Part shown: piece by piece, positions 1 to 10,782 of the stretch
How the letters are laid out: each line of letters starts with the position of its first letter
Numbering within the stretch: position 1 is the stretch's first letter
From: Saussurea involucrata
Lineage: Eukaryota > Streptophyta > Magnoliopsida > Asterales > Asteraceae
Reading direction: 5' to 3'
DNA: 64,000 bases
Assembly (NCBI GenBank): GCA_033807775.1
Contig: JAWVWS010001045.1
Location: forward strand, 372,001-436,000
Notes under the pieces: generated by a model
The model's input: only the letters and a program-made list of their open reading frames with translations
Databases searched by the model: none
What the model was told of the DNA's origin: nothing
Program-made: the position numbers and the translations under genes

Positions 1-35
1 GGAAGGGTTTCGGGGCCTGTTTTGTCCACCCAAAA

Positions 36-45
36 CCCGATCGGG
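36..45. repeat. 10-bp perfect palindrome CCCGATCGGG (one per monomer)
   Basis: The sequence equals its own reverse complement and contains CGATCG. It is present in most monomers at offset 36-45. It is broken in two variant families: CCCGATAGTG in monomers starting at 34067, 36904, 39174, 41444, 43146, 44848 and 49362, and CCCGATAGGA in those starting at 14183 and 17596. It is also altered in single copies, for example 5112 (ATCGAGA) and 55592 (ATCAGGA). The arms are only five bases, so a stable cruciform is unlikely. Confidence 0.9.
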
Positions 46-60
46 ATGGGGGTTTTTCGG

Positions 61-75
61 CCCGACCCGACCCGA
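61..75 (+). repeat. CCCGA pentamer run, three units (variable 1 to 4)
   Basis: Most monomers carry three CCCGA units followed by CCGATGC. Copy number changes by whole units. Four units occur in monomers 3969 (4029-4048) and 54449 (54509-54528). Two units occur in monomers 17596, 35773, 37473, 39743, 42013, 43715 and 45417. One unit occurs in monomer 31246 (31306-31310). These steps explain the 574-, 564- and 559-bp monomer lengths. The minus strand reads as GGG runs separated by TC. Confidence 0.95.
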
Positions 76-92
76 CCGATGCTCACCCCTAG
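76..92 (-). other. TAGGGGTGAGCA motif, possible old transposon end
   Basis: On the minus strand each monomer reads CTAGGGGTGAGCATCGG followed by GGGTC repeats. Many plant hAT-type elements and their short derivatives have ends beginning with CAGGGGTG or TAGGGGTG, often followed by short GC-rich subterminal repeats, so this could be the relic of one end. I found no matching inverted end and no flanking duplication within the monomer, so the assignment stays tentative. The motif recurs in nearly every monomer at the boundary between the GC-rich and AT-rich parts. Confidence 0.35.
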
Positions 93-480
93 TTTTTAGT
101 AGAAAACAACTTTGAAAAGTTACAGCTTCCGTCCTACAAGCGTTTTGACGATTTACCCATACTTAGAGAACAAATTAAGATTTGACATCTAAATTAAAAA
201 CGTACTACTATTTCTTAGGAATCTAATCGTCTAAAATGCATATTTTTTGGATCAATGACCAATTTTATATGAATTTTACAAAAACAGTGCGCAAAACCCG
301 TTTTAACATGACCAGTTTTGGAAATACATTATTTCGAGCCCCTTAAAGTAGCAATTAGATCTCGTTGTAAACTAGAAAGTTGTTCTAGACACAGAGAGCT
401 TTCCATCGATATATTATACACCTCAATCAGACCAATGAGTGAGTGATTTTATACGGATTTTTCAACAAACAGAACTTTAT
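93..480. repeat. AT-rich core of the monomer, no gene seen
   Basis: This is the non-repetitive, AT-rich portion of the reference copy, repeated in every unit. It contains short A- or T-tracts (for example AAATTAAAAACG, CATATTTTTTGG and CGGATTTTTCAAC) and stop codons in every frame on both strands. Length changes here are limited to 1-3 bp, such as the loss of two bases at ACAATCCG in the 48809, 50488 and 52175 monomers and of CTA at 51437. I see no coding signal, splice pattern or structured RNA gene. Confidence 0.85.
410..418 (+). promoter_or_regulatory. TATA-like stretch TATATTATA (weak candidate)
   Basis: TATATTATA followed by CACCTCAATC occurs once per monomer. It resembles a TATA element in an otherwise featureless AT-rich region. 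Nothing else supports a promoter: no open frame follows and no initiator can be recognised. Some monomers alter the preceding context (TCAATATATT at 36173, 38443, 40713; TCTATATATT at 40143, 42413). An AT-rich satellite produces such a string easily by chance. Confidence 0.12.
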
Positions 481-481
481 G

Positions 482-493
482 CTTAGATCTAAG
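482..493. repeat. 12-bp perfect palindrome CTTAGATCTAAG (one per monomer)
   Basis: The sequence is self-complementary and lies exactly at the step from the AT-rich core to the GC-rich tail. It contains the second of two AGATCT sites per monomer, 128 bp after the first (357-362). A BglII digest would therefore yield fragments of 128 and about 441 bp. Single-base losses of symmetry occur, for example CTATG at 14671, 38526 and 46470, and CTAGG at 59495 and 61216. Confidence 0.9.
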
Positions 494-500
494 TCCGAAA

Positions 501-528
501 CCCGATGAACCCGACCCGATGAACCCGA
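501..528 (+). repeat. 14-bp tandem duplication CCCGATGAACCCGA x2 (variable 1 to 3)
   Basis: Two perfect copies lie back to back here and in most monomers. Only one copy remains in monomers starting at 1708, 5112, 10783, 31805, 48255, 48809, 49933 and 51620, giving the 553-555-bp class. Three copies occur in monomers 60143 and 63003 (583 bp). On the minus strand the two-copy form presents four GGG runs with loops of 6, 2 and 6 bases, which fits the usual G-quadruplex pattern; one-copy monomers lose it. Confidence 0.96.
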
Positions 529-530
529 AA
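514..530 (-). other. CENP-B-box-like 17-mer, 8 of 9 core bases
   Basis: The minus strand reads TTTCGGGTTCATCGGGT. Against the essential positions of the mammalian CENP-B box (nTTCGnnnnAnnCGGGn), eight of nine match; the central A is C here. The match arises from the 14-bp repeat and the bases after it, and it recurs in most monomers. Plants have no established CENP-B-box system and the region is rich in CGGG, so coincidence is likely. Confidence 0.2.
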
Positions 531-3500
531 ACCGATTGGACCCAAAGTCCGAAACTCGAACTTTACTTAGGAAGGGTTTCGGGGCCTGTTTTGTCCACCC
601 AAAACCCGATCGGGATGGGGGTTTTTCGGCCCGACCCGACCCGACAGATGCTCACCCCTAGTTTTTAGTAGAAAACAACTTTGAAAAGTTACAGCTGCCG
701 TCCTACAAGCGTTTTGACGATTTACCCATACTTAGAGAACAAACTAAGATTTGACATCTAAATTAAAAACGTACTACTATTTCTTAGGAATCTAATCGTC
801 TAAAATGCATATTTTTTGGATCAATCACCAATTTTATATGAATTTTACAAAAACAGTGCGCAAAACCCGTTTTAACATGACCAGTTTTGGAAATACATTA
901 TTTCGAGCCCCTTAAAGTCGCAATTAGATCTCGTTGTAAACTAGAAAGTTGTTCTAGACACAGAGAGCTTTCCATCGATATATTATACACCTCAATCAGA
1001 CCAATGAGTGAGTGATTTTATACGGATTTTTCAACAAACAGAACTTTATGCTTAGATCTAAGTCTGAAACCCGATGAACCCGACCCGATGAACCCGAAAA
1101 CCGATTAGACCCAAAGTCCGAAACTCGAACTTTACTTAGGAAGGGTTTCGGGGCCTGTTTTGTCCACCCAAAACCCGATCGGGATGGGGGTTTTTCGGCC
1201 CGACCCGACCCGACCGATGCTCACCCCTAGTTTTTAGTAGAAAACAACTTTGAAAAGTTACAGCTTCCGTCCTACAAGCGTTTTGACGATTTACCCATAC
1301 TTAGAGAACAAATTAAGATTTGACATCTAAATTAAAAACGTACTACTATTTCTTAGGAATCTAATCGTCTAAAATGCATATTTTTTGGATCAATGACCAA
1401 TTTTATATGAATTTTACAAAAACAGTGCGCAAAACCCGTTTTAACATGACCAGTTTTGGAAATACATTATTTCGAGCCCCTTAAAGTAGCAATTAGATCT
1501 CGTTGTAAACTAGAAAGTTGTTCTAGACATGGAGAGCTTTCCATCGATATATTATACACCTCAATCAGACCAATAAGTGAGTGATTTTATACGGATTTTT
1601 CAACAAACAGAACTTTATGCTTAGATCTAAGTCCGAAACCCGATGAACCCGACCCGATGAACCCGAAAACCGATTGGACCCAAAGTCCGAAACTCGAACT
1701 TTACTTAGGAAGGGTTTCGGGGCCTGTTTTGTCCACCCAAAACCCGATCGGGATGGGGGTTTTTCGGCCCGACCCGACCCGACCGATGCTCACCCCTAGT
1801 TTTTAGTAGAAAACAACTTTGAAAAGTTACAGCTTCCGTCCTACAAGCGTTTTGACGATTTACCCATACTTAGAGAACAAATTAAGATTTGACATCTAAA
1901 TTAAAAACGTACTACTATTTCTTAGGAATCTAATCGTCTAAAATGCATATTTTTTGGATCAATGACCAATTTTATATGAATTTTACAAAAACATTGCGCA
2001 AAACCTGTTTTAACATGACCAGTTTTGGAAATACATTATTTCGAGCCCCTTAAAGTCGCAATTAGATCTCGTTGTAAACTAGAAAGTTGTTCTAGACACA
2101 GAGAGCTTTCCATCGATATATTATACACCTCAATCAGACCAATGAGTGAGTGATTTTATACGGATTTTTCAACAAACATAACTTTATGCTTAGATCTAAG
2201 TCCGAAACCCGATGAACCCGAAAACCGATTGGACCCAAAGTCCGAAACTCGAACTTTACTTAGGAAGGGTTTCGGGGCCTGTTTTGTCCACCCAAAACCC
2301 GATCGGGATGGGGGTTTTTCGGCCCGACCCGACCCGACCGATGCTCACCCCTAGTTTTAGTAGAAAACAACTTTGAAAAGTTACAGCTTCCGTCCTACAA
2401 GCGTTTTGACGATTTACCCATACTTAGAGAACAAATTAAGATTTGACATCTAAATTAAAAACGTACTACTATTTCTTAGGAATCTAATCGTCTAAAATGC
2501 ATATTTTTTGGATCAATCACCAATTTTATATGAATTTTACAAAAACAGTGCGCAAAACCCGTTTTAACATGACCAGTTTTGGAAATACATTATTTCGAGC
2601 CCATTAAAGTCGCAATTAGATCTCGTTGTAAACTAGAAAGTTGTTCTAGACACAGAGAGCTTTCCATCGATATATTATACACCTCAATCAGACCAATGAG
2701 TGAGTGATTTTATACGGATTTTTCAACAAACAGAACTTTATGCTTAGATCTAAGTCCGAAACCCGATGAACCCGACCCGATGAACCCGAAAACTGATTAG
2801 ACCCAAAGTCCGAAACTCGAACTTTACTTAGGAAGGGTTTCGGGGCCTGTTTTGTCCACCCAAAACCCGATCGGGATGGGTGTTTTTCGGCCCGACCCGA
2901 CCCGACCGATGCTCACCCCTAGTTTTTAGTAGAAAACAACTTTTAAAAGTTACAGCTTCCGTCCTACAAGCGTTTTGACGATTTACCCATACTTAGAGAA
3001 CAAATTAAGATTTGACATCTAAATTAAAAACGTACTACTATTTCTTAGGAATCTAATCGTCTAAAATGCTTATTTTTTGGATCAATGACCAATTTTATAT
3101 GAATTTTACAAAAACAGTGCGCAAAACCCGTTTTAACATGACCAGTTTTGGAAATACATTATTTCGAGCCCCTTAAAGTCGCAATTAGATCTCGTTGTAA
3201 ACTAGAAAGTTGTTCTAGACACAGAGAGCTTTCCATCGATATATTATACACCTCAATCAGACCAATGAGTGAGTGATTTTATACGGATTTTTCAACAAAC
3301 AGAACTTTATGCTTAGATCTAAGTCCGAAACCCGATGAACCCGACCCGATGAACCCGAAAACCGATTGGACCCAAAGTCCGAAACTCGAACTTTACTTAG
3401 GAAGGGTTTCGGGGCCTGTTTTGTCCACCCAAAACCCGATCGGGATGGGGGTTTTTCGGCCCGACCCGACCCGACCGATGCTCACCCCTAGATTTTAGTA

Positions 3501-6500
3501 GAAAACAACTTTGAAAAGTTACAGCTTCCGTCCTACAAGCGTTTTGACGATTTACCCATACTTAGAGAACAAATTAAGATTTGACATCTAAATTAAAAAC
3601 GTACTACTATTTCTTAGGAATCTAATCGTCTAAAATGCATATTTTTTGGATCAATCACCAATTTTATATGAATTTTACAAAAACAGTGCGCAAAACCCGT
3701 TTTAACATGACCAGTTTTGGAAATACATTATTTCGAGCCCATTAAAGTCGCAATTAGATCTCGTTGTAAACTAGAAAGTTGTTCTAGACACAGAGAGCTT
3801 TCCATCGATATATTATACACCTCAATCAGACCAATGAGTGAGTGATTTTATACGGATTTTTCAACAAACAGAACTTTATGCTTAGATCTAAGTCCGAAAC
3901 CCGATGAACCCGACCCGATGAACCCGAAAACCGATTAGACCCAAAGTCCGAAACTCGAACTTTACTTAGGAAGGGTTTCGGGGCCTGTTTTGTCCACCCA
4001 AAACCCGATCGGGATGGGGGTTTTTCGGCCCGACCCGACCCGACCCGACCGATGCTCACCCCTAGTTTTTAGTAGAAAACAACTTTGAAAAGTTACAGCT
4101 TCCGTCCTACAAGCGTTTTGACGATTTACCCATACTTAGAGAACAAATTAAGATTTGACATCTAAATTAAAAACGTAATACTATTTCTTAGGAATCTAAT
4201 CGTCTAAAATGTATATTTTTTGGATCAATGACCAATTTTATATGAATTTTACAAAAACAGTGCGCAAAACCCGTTTTAACATGACCAGTTTTGGAAATAT
4301 ATTATTTCGAGCCCCTTAAAGTCGCAATTAGATCTCGTTGTAAACTAGAAGGTTGTTCTAGACACAGAGAGCTTTCCATCGATATATTATACACCTCAAT
4401 CAGACCAATGAGTGAGTGATTTTATACGGATTTTTCAACAAACAGAACTTTATGCTTAGATCTAAGTCCGAAACCCGATGAACCCGACCCGATGAACCCG
4501 AAAACCGATTGGACCCAAAGTTCGAAACTCGAACTTTACTTAGGAAGGGTTTCGGGGCCTGTTTTGTCCACCCAAAACCCGATCGGGATGGGGGTTTTTC
4601 GGCCCGACCCGACCCGACCGATGCTCACCCCTAGATTTTAGTAGAAAACAACTTTGAAAAGTTACAGCTTCCGTCCTACAAGCGTTTTGACGATTTACCC
4701 ATACTTAGAGAACAAATTAAGATTTGACATCTAAATTAAAAACGTACTACTATTTCTTAGGAATCTAATCGTCTAAAATGCATAATTTTTGGATCAATCA
4801 CCAATTTTATATGAATTTTACAAATACTGTGATCAAAACCCGTTTTAACATGACCAGTTTTGGAAATACATTATTTCGAGCCCCTTAAAGTAGCAATTAG
4901 ATCTCGTTGTAAACTAGAAAGTTGTTCTAGACACAGAGAGCTTTCCATCGATATATTATACACCTCAATCAGACCAATGAGTGAGTGATTTTATACGGAT
5001 TTTTCAACAAACAGAACTTTATGCTTAGATCTAAGTCCGAAACCCGATGAACCCGACCCGATGAACCTGAAAACCGATTAGACCCAAAGTCCGAAACTCG
5101 AACTTTACTTAGGAAGGGTTTCGAGGCCTGTTTTGTCCACCCAAAACCCGATCGAGATGGGGGTTTTTCGGCCCGACCCGACCCGACCGATGCTCACCCC
5201 TAGTTTTTAGTAGAAAACAACTTTGAAAAGTTACAGCTTCCGTCCTACAAGCGTTTTGACGATTTACCCATACTTAGAGAACAAATTAAGATTTGACATC
5301 TAAATTAAAAACGTAATACTATTTCTTAGGAATCTAATCGTCTAAAATGCATATTTTTTGGATCAATGACCAATTTTATATGAATTTTACAAAAACAGTG
5401 CGCAAAACTCGTTTTAACATGACCAGTTTTGGAAATACATTATTTCGAGCCCTTTAAAGTCGCAATTAGATCTCGTTGTAAACTAGAAAGTTGTTCTAGA
5501 CACAGAGAGCTTTCCATCGATATATTATACACCTCAATCAGACCAATGAGTGAGTGATTTTATACGGATTTTTCAACAAACATAACTTTATGCTTAGATC
5601 TAAGTCCGAAACCCGATGAACCCGAAAACCGATTGGACCCAAAGTCCGAAACTCGAACTTTACTTAGGAAGGGTTTCGGGGCCTGTTTTGTCCACCCAAA
5701 ACCCGATCGGGATGGGGGTTTTTCGGCCCGACCCGACCCGACCGATGCTCACCCCTAGTTTTAGTAGAAAACAACTTTGAAAAGTTACAGCTTCCGTCCT
5801 ACAAGCGTTTTGACGATTTACCCATACTTAGAGAACAAATTAAGATTTGACATCTAAATTAAAAACGTATTACTATTTCTTAGGAATCTAATCGTCTAAA
5901 ATGCATATTTTTTGGATCAATGACCAATTTTATATGAATTTTACAAAAACAGTGCGCAAAACCCGTTTTAACATGACCGGTTTTGGAAATACATTATTTC
6001 GAGCCCCTTAAAGTCGCAATTAGATCTCGTTGTAAACTAGAAAGTTGTTCTAGACACAGAGAGCTTTCCATCGATATATTATACACCTCAATCAGACCAA
6101 TGAGTGAGTGATTTTATACGGATTTTTCAACAAACAGAACTTTATGCTTAGATCTAAGTCCGAAACCCGATGAACCCGACCCGATGAACCTGAAAACCGA
6201 TTAGACCCAAAGTCCGAAACTCGAACTTTACTTAGGAAGGGTTTCGGGGCTGTTTTGTCCACCCAAAACCCGATCGGGATGGGGGTTTTTCGGCCCGACC
6301 CGACCCGACCGATGCTCACCCCTAGTTTTTAGTAGAAAACAACTTTGAAAAGTTACAGCTTCCGTCCTACAAGCGTTTTGACGATTTACCCATACTTAGA
6401 GAACTAATTAAGATTTGACATCTAAATTAAAAACGTAATACTATTTCTTAGGAATCTAATCGTCTAAAATGCATATTTTTTGGATCAATGACCAATTTTA

Positions 6501-7371
6501 TATGAATTTTACAAAAACAGTGCGCAAAACCCGTTTTAACATGACCAGTTTTGGAAATACATTATTTCGAGCCCCTTAAAGTCGCAATTAGATCTCGTTG
6601 TAAACTAGAAAGTTGTTCTAGACACAGAGAGCTTTCCATCGATATATTATACACCTCAATCAGACCAATGAGTGAGTGATTTTATACGGATTTTTCAACA
6701 AACATAACTTTATGCTTAGATCTAAGTCCGAAACCCGATGAACCCGACCCGATGAACCCGAAAACCGATTGGACCCAAAGTCCGAAACTCGAACTTTACT
6801 TAGGAAGGGTTTCGGGGCCTGTTTTGTCCACCCAAAACCCGATCGGGATGGGGATTTTTCGGCCCGACCCGACCCGACCGATGCTCACCCCTAGTTTTTA
6901 GTAGAAAACAACTTTGAAAAGTTACAGCTTCCGTCCTACAAGCGTTTTGACGATTTACCCATACTTAGAGAACAAATTAAGATTTGACATCTAAATTAAA
7001 AACGTAATACTATTTCTTAGGAATCTAATCGTCTAAAATGCATATTTTTTGGATCAATGACCAATTTTATATGAATTTTACAAAAACAGTGCGCAAAACC
7101 CGTTTTAACATGACCAGTTTTGGAAATACATTATTTCGAGCCCCTTAAAGTCGCAATTAGATCTCGTTGTAAACTAGAAAGTTGTTCTAGACACAGAGAG
7201 CTTTCCATCGATATATTATACACCTCAATCAGACCAATGAGTGAGTGATTTTATACGGATTTTTCAACAAACAGAACTTTATGCTTAGATCTAAGTCCGA
7301 AACCCGATGAACCCTACCCGATGAACCCGAAAACCGATTAGACCCAAAGTCTGAAACTCGAACTTTACTTA

Positions 7372-10300
7372 GGAAGGGTTTCGGGGCCTGTTTTGTCCAC
7401 CCAAAACCCGATCGGGATGGGTGTTTTTCGGCCCGACCCGACCCGACCGATGCTCACCCCTAGTTTTTAGTAGAAAACAACTTTGAAAAGTTACAGCTAC
7501 CGTCCTACAAGCGTTTTGACGATTTACCCATACTTAGAGAACAAATTAAGATTTGACATCTAAATTAAAAACGTACTACTATTTCTTAGGAATCTAATCG
7601 TCTAAAATGCATATTTTTTGGATCAATCACCAATTTTATATGAATTTTACAAATACTGTGATCAAAACCCGTTTTAACATGACCAATTTTGGAAATACAT
7701 TATTTCGAGCCCCTTAAAGTAGCAATTAGATCTCGTTGTAAACTAGAAAGTTGTTCTAGACACAGAGAGCTTTCCATCGATATATTATACACCTCAATCA
7801 GACCAATGAGTGAGTGATTTTATACGGATTTTTCAACAAACAGAACTTTATGCTTAGATCTAAGTCCGAAACCCGATGAACCCGACCCGATGAACCTGAA
7901 AACCGATTAGACCCAAAGTCCGAAACTCGAACTTTACTTAGGAAGGGTTTCGGGGCTGTTTTATCCACCCAAAACCCGATCGGGATGGGGGTTTTTCGGC
8001 CCGACCCGACCCGACCGATGCTCACCCCTAGTTTTTAGTAGAAAACAACTTTGAAAAGTTACAGCTTACGTCCTACAAGCGTTTTGACGATTTACCCATA
8101 CTTAGAGAACAAATTAAGATTTGACATCTAAATTAAAAACGTAATACTATTTCTTAGGAATCTAATCGTCTAAAATGCATATTTTTTGGATCAATGACCA
8201 ATTTTATATGAATTTTACAAAAACAGTGCGCAAAACCCGTTTTAACATGACCAGTTTTGGAAATACATTATTTCGAGCCCCTTAAAGTCGCAATTAGATC
8301 TCGTTGTAAACTTGAAAGTTGTTCTAGACACAGAGAGCTTTCCATCGATATATTATACACCTCAATCAGACCAATGAGTGAGTGATTTTATACGGATTTT
8401 TCAACAAACATAACTTTATGCTTAGATCTAAGTCCGAAACCCGATGAACCCGACCCGATGAACCCGAAAACCGATTGGACCCAAAGTCCGAAACTCGAAC
8501 TTTACTTAGGAAGGGTTTCGGGGCCTGTTTTGTCCACCCAAAACCCGATCGGGATGGGGGTTTTTCGGCCCGACCCGACCCGACCGATGCTCACCCCTAG
8601 TTTTTAGTAGAAAACAACTTTGAAAAGTTACAGCTACCGTCCTACAAGCGTTTTGACGATTTACCCATACTTAGAGAACAAATTAAGATTTGACATCTAA
8701 ATTAAAAACGTACTACTATTTCTTAGGAATCTAATCGTCTAAAATGCATATTTTTTGGATCAATCACCAATTTTATATGAATTTTACAAATACTGTGATC
8801 AAAACCCGTTTTAACATGACCAGTTTTGGAAATACATTATTTCGAGCCCCTTAAAGTAGCAATTAGATCTCGTTGTAAACTAGAAAGTTGTTCTAGACAC
8901 AGAGAGCTTTCCATCGATATATTATACACCTCAATCAGACCAATGAGTGAGTGATTTTATACGGATTTTTCAACAAACAGAACTTTATGCTTAGATCTAA
9001 GTCCGAAACCCGATGAACCCGACCCGATGAACCTGAAAACCGATTAGACCCAAAGTCCGAAACTCGAACTTTACTTAGGAAGGGTTTCGGGGCTGTTTTG
9101 TCCACCCAAAACCCGATCGGGATGGGGGTTTTTCGGCCCGACCCGACCCGACCGATGCTCACCCCTAGTTTTTAGTAGAAAACAACTTTGAAAAGTTACA
9201 GCTTACGTCCTACAAGCGTTTTGACGATATACCCATACTTAGAGAACAAATTAAGATTTGACATCTAAATTAAAAACGTAATACTATTTCTTAGGAATCT
9301 AATCGTCTAAAATGCATATTTTTTGGATCAATGACCAATTTTATATGAATTTTACAAAAACAGTGCGCAAAACCCGTTTTAACATGACCAGTTTTGGAAA
9401 TACATTATTTCGAGCCCCTTAAAGTCGCAATTAGATCTCGTTGTAAACTTGAAAGTTGTTCTAGACACAGAGAGCTTTCCATCGATATATTATACACCTC
9501 AATCAGACCAATGAGTGAGTGATTTTATACGGATTTTTCAACAAACATAACTTTATGCTTAGATCTAAGTCCGAAACCCGATGAACCCGACCCGATGAAC
9601 CCGAAAACCGATTGGACCCAAAGTCCGAAACTCGAACTTTACTTAGGAAGGGTTTCGGGGCCTGTTTTGTCCACCCAAAACCCGATCGGGATGGGGGTTT
9701 TTCGGCCCGACCCGACCCGACCGATGCTCACCCCTAGTTTTTAGTAGAAAACAACTTTGAAAAGTTACAGCTACCGTCCTACAAGCGTTTTGACGGTTTA
9801 CCCATACTTAGAGAACAAATTAAGATTTGACATTTAAATTAAAAACGTACTACTATTTCTTAGGAATCTAATCGTCTAAAATGCATATTTTTTGGATCAA
9901 TCACCAATTTTATATGAATTTTACAAATACTGTGATCAAAACCCGTTTTAACATGACCAGTTTTGGAAATACATTATTTCGAGCCCCTTAAAGTAGCAAT
10001 TAGATCTCGTTGTAAACTAGAAAGTTGTTCTAGACACAGAGAGCTTTCCATCGATATATTATACACCTCAATCAGACCAATGAGTGAGTGATTTTATACG
10101 GATTTTTCAACAAACAGAACTTTATGCTTAGATCTAAGTCCGAAACCCGATGAACCCGACCCGATGAACCTGAAAACCGATTAGACCCAAAGTCCGAAAC
10201 TCGAACTTTACTTAGGAAGGGTTTCGGGGCTGTTTTGTCCTCCCAAAACCCGATCGGGATGGGGGTTTTTCGGCCCGACCCGACCCGACCGATGCTCACC

Positions 10301-10782
10301 CCTAGTTTTTAGTAGAAAACAACTTTGAAAAGTTACAGCTTCCGTCCTACAAGCGTTTTGACGATTTACCCATACTTAGAGAACAAATTAAGATTTGACA
10401 TCTAAATTAAAAACGTACTACTATTTCTTAGGAATCTAATCGTCTAAAATGCATATTTTTTGGATCAATGACCAATTTTATATGAATTTTACAAAAACAG
10501 TGCGCAAAACCCGTTTTAACATGACCAGTTTTGGAAATACATTATTTCGAGCCCCTTAAAGTCGCAATTAGATCTCGTTGTAAACTTGAAAGTTGTTCTA
10601 GACACAGAGAGCTTTCCATCGATATATTATACACCTCAATCAGACCAATGAGTGAGTGATTTTATACGGATTTTTCAACAAACATAACTTTATGCTTAGA
10701 TCTAAGTCCGAAACCCGATGAACCCGACCCGATGAACCCGAAAACCGATTGGACCCAAAGTCCGAAACTCGAACTTTACTTA
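7372..10782 (+). repeat. Three-copy dimeric higher-order repeat, 1137-bp period
   Basis: Monomers start at 7372, 7941, 8509, 9078, 9646 and 10215. The first of each pair has ACAGCTACCG, AATCACCAA, ACTGTGATC, AGTAGC and AACCTGAAAACCGATTAG. The second has GGGGCTGTTTT (one C missing, so 568 bp), AACTTGAAAG, AACATAAC and CGATTGG. The three pairs are each exactly 1137 bp. They differ by only a few bases, for example GACGGTTTA at 9794 and GTCCTCCC at 10248, which suggests recent amplification of the pair. Confidence 0.92.

Larger units (their letters stand above)
1..569 (+). repeat. Reference monomer of the satellite
   Basis: This copy has the modal 569-bp length and serves as the coordinate guide. 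Offsets 1-92 are GC-rich, 93 to about 480 AT-rich, and 495-569 GC-rich again, so the GC-rich part is continuous across the monomer junction. Landmarks are the palindrome CCCGATCGGG (36-45), three CCCGA units (61-75), TGCTCACCCCTA (80-91), an NsiI-type ATGCAT near 237, AGATCT at 357-362 and 485-490, TCTAGA near 384, ATCGAT near 405, the 12-bp palindrome CTTAGATCTAAG (482-493), and two 14-bp copies (501-528). This copy carries the less common AGTAGC variant at about 347 in place of AGTCGC. The phase is arbitrary: it is set by the window edge, not by a biological boundary. Confidence 0.97.
1..7371 (+). repeat. Loosely dimeric zone of monomers, part of the array
   Basis: Monomers start at 1, 570, 1139, 1708, 2263, 2831, 3400, 3969, 4543, 5112, 5667, 6235 and 6803. 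Units ending in CGATTGGACCC alternate with units ending in CGATTAGACCC, the latter often also having AATCACCAA instead of AATGACCAA. The phase slips once at 1139-2262, where two TTGG units are adjacent; the second (1708) lacks one 14-bp copy. Monomer 4543 carries ACTGTGATC, the marker of the regular dimer zone downstream. Monomer 3969 has an extra CCCGA unit. Confidence 0.85.

Noticed and set aside
61..75. Telomere-type repeat
   Set aside because: CCCGA units are not the plant telomere unit CCCTAAA, and the run is only three units long within each monomer.
482..493. Operator or transcription factor site at CTTAGATCTAAG
   Set aside because: A palindrome alone is not evidence of binding; there is no gene next to it, and it mutates in several monomers without pattern.
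3826..4059. Short open frames of 70-89 codons on the minus strand, recurring at 6092, 7798, 8935, 10072, 19682, 31103, 35062, 35630, 46407, 48109, 54306 and 57724
   Set aside because: They are the same satellite segment read in one frame, open only in monomers with a particular indel or substitution. Their first codons are GTG or TTG (for example GTG AGC ATC on the minus strand), not ATG. The frame shifts between monomers and the product is low-complexity where it crosses the CCCGA run. They are not genes.
4519..4530. GTTCGAAAC resembling an RNA polymerase III B box in some monomers (also near 11275, 12398, 18714, 20411, 43692, 57790)
   Set aside because: The usual monomer has GTCCGAAAC; the match is a single-base variant in a few copies, with no A box or T-run terminator suitably placed.
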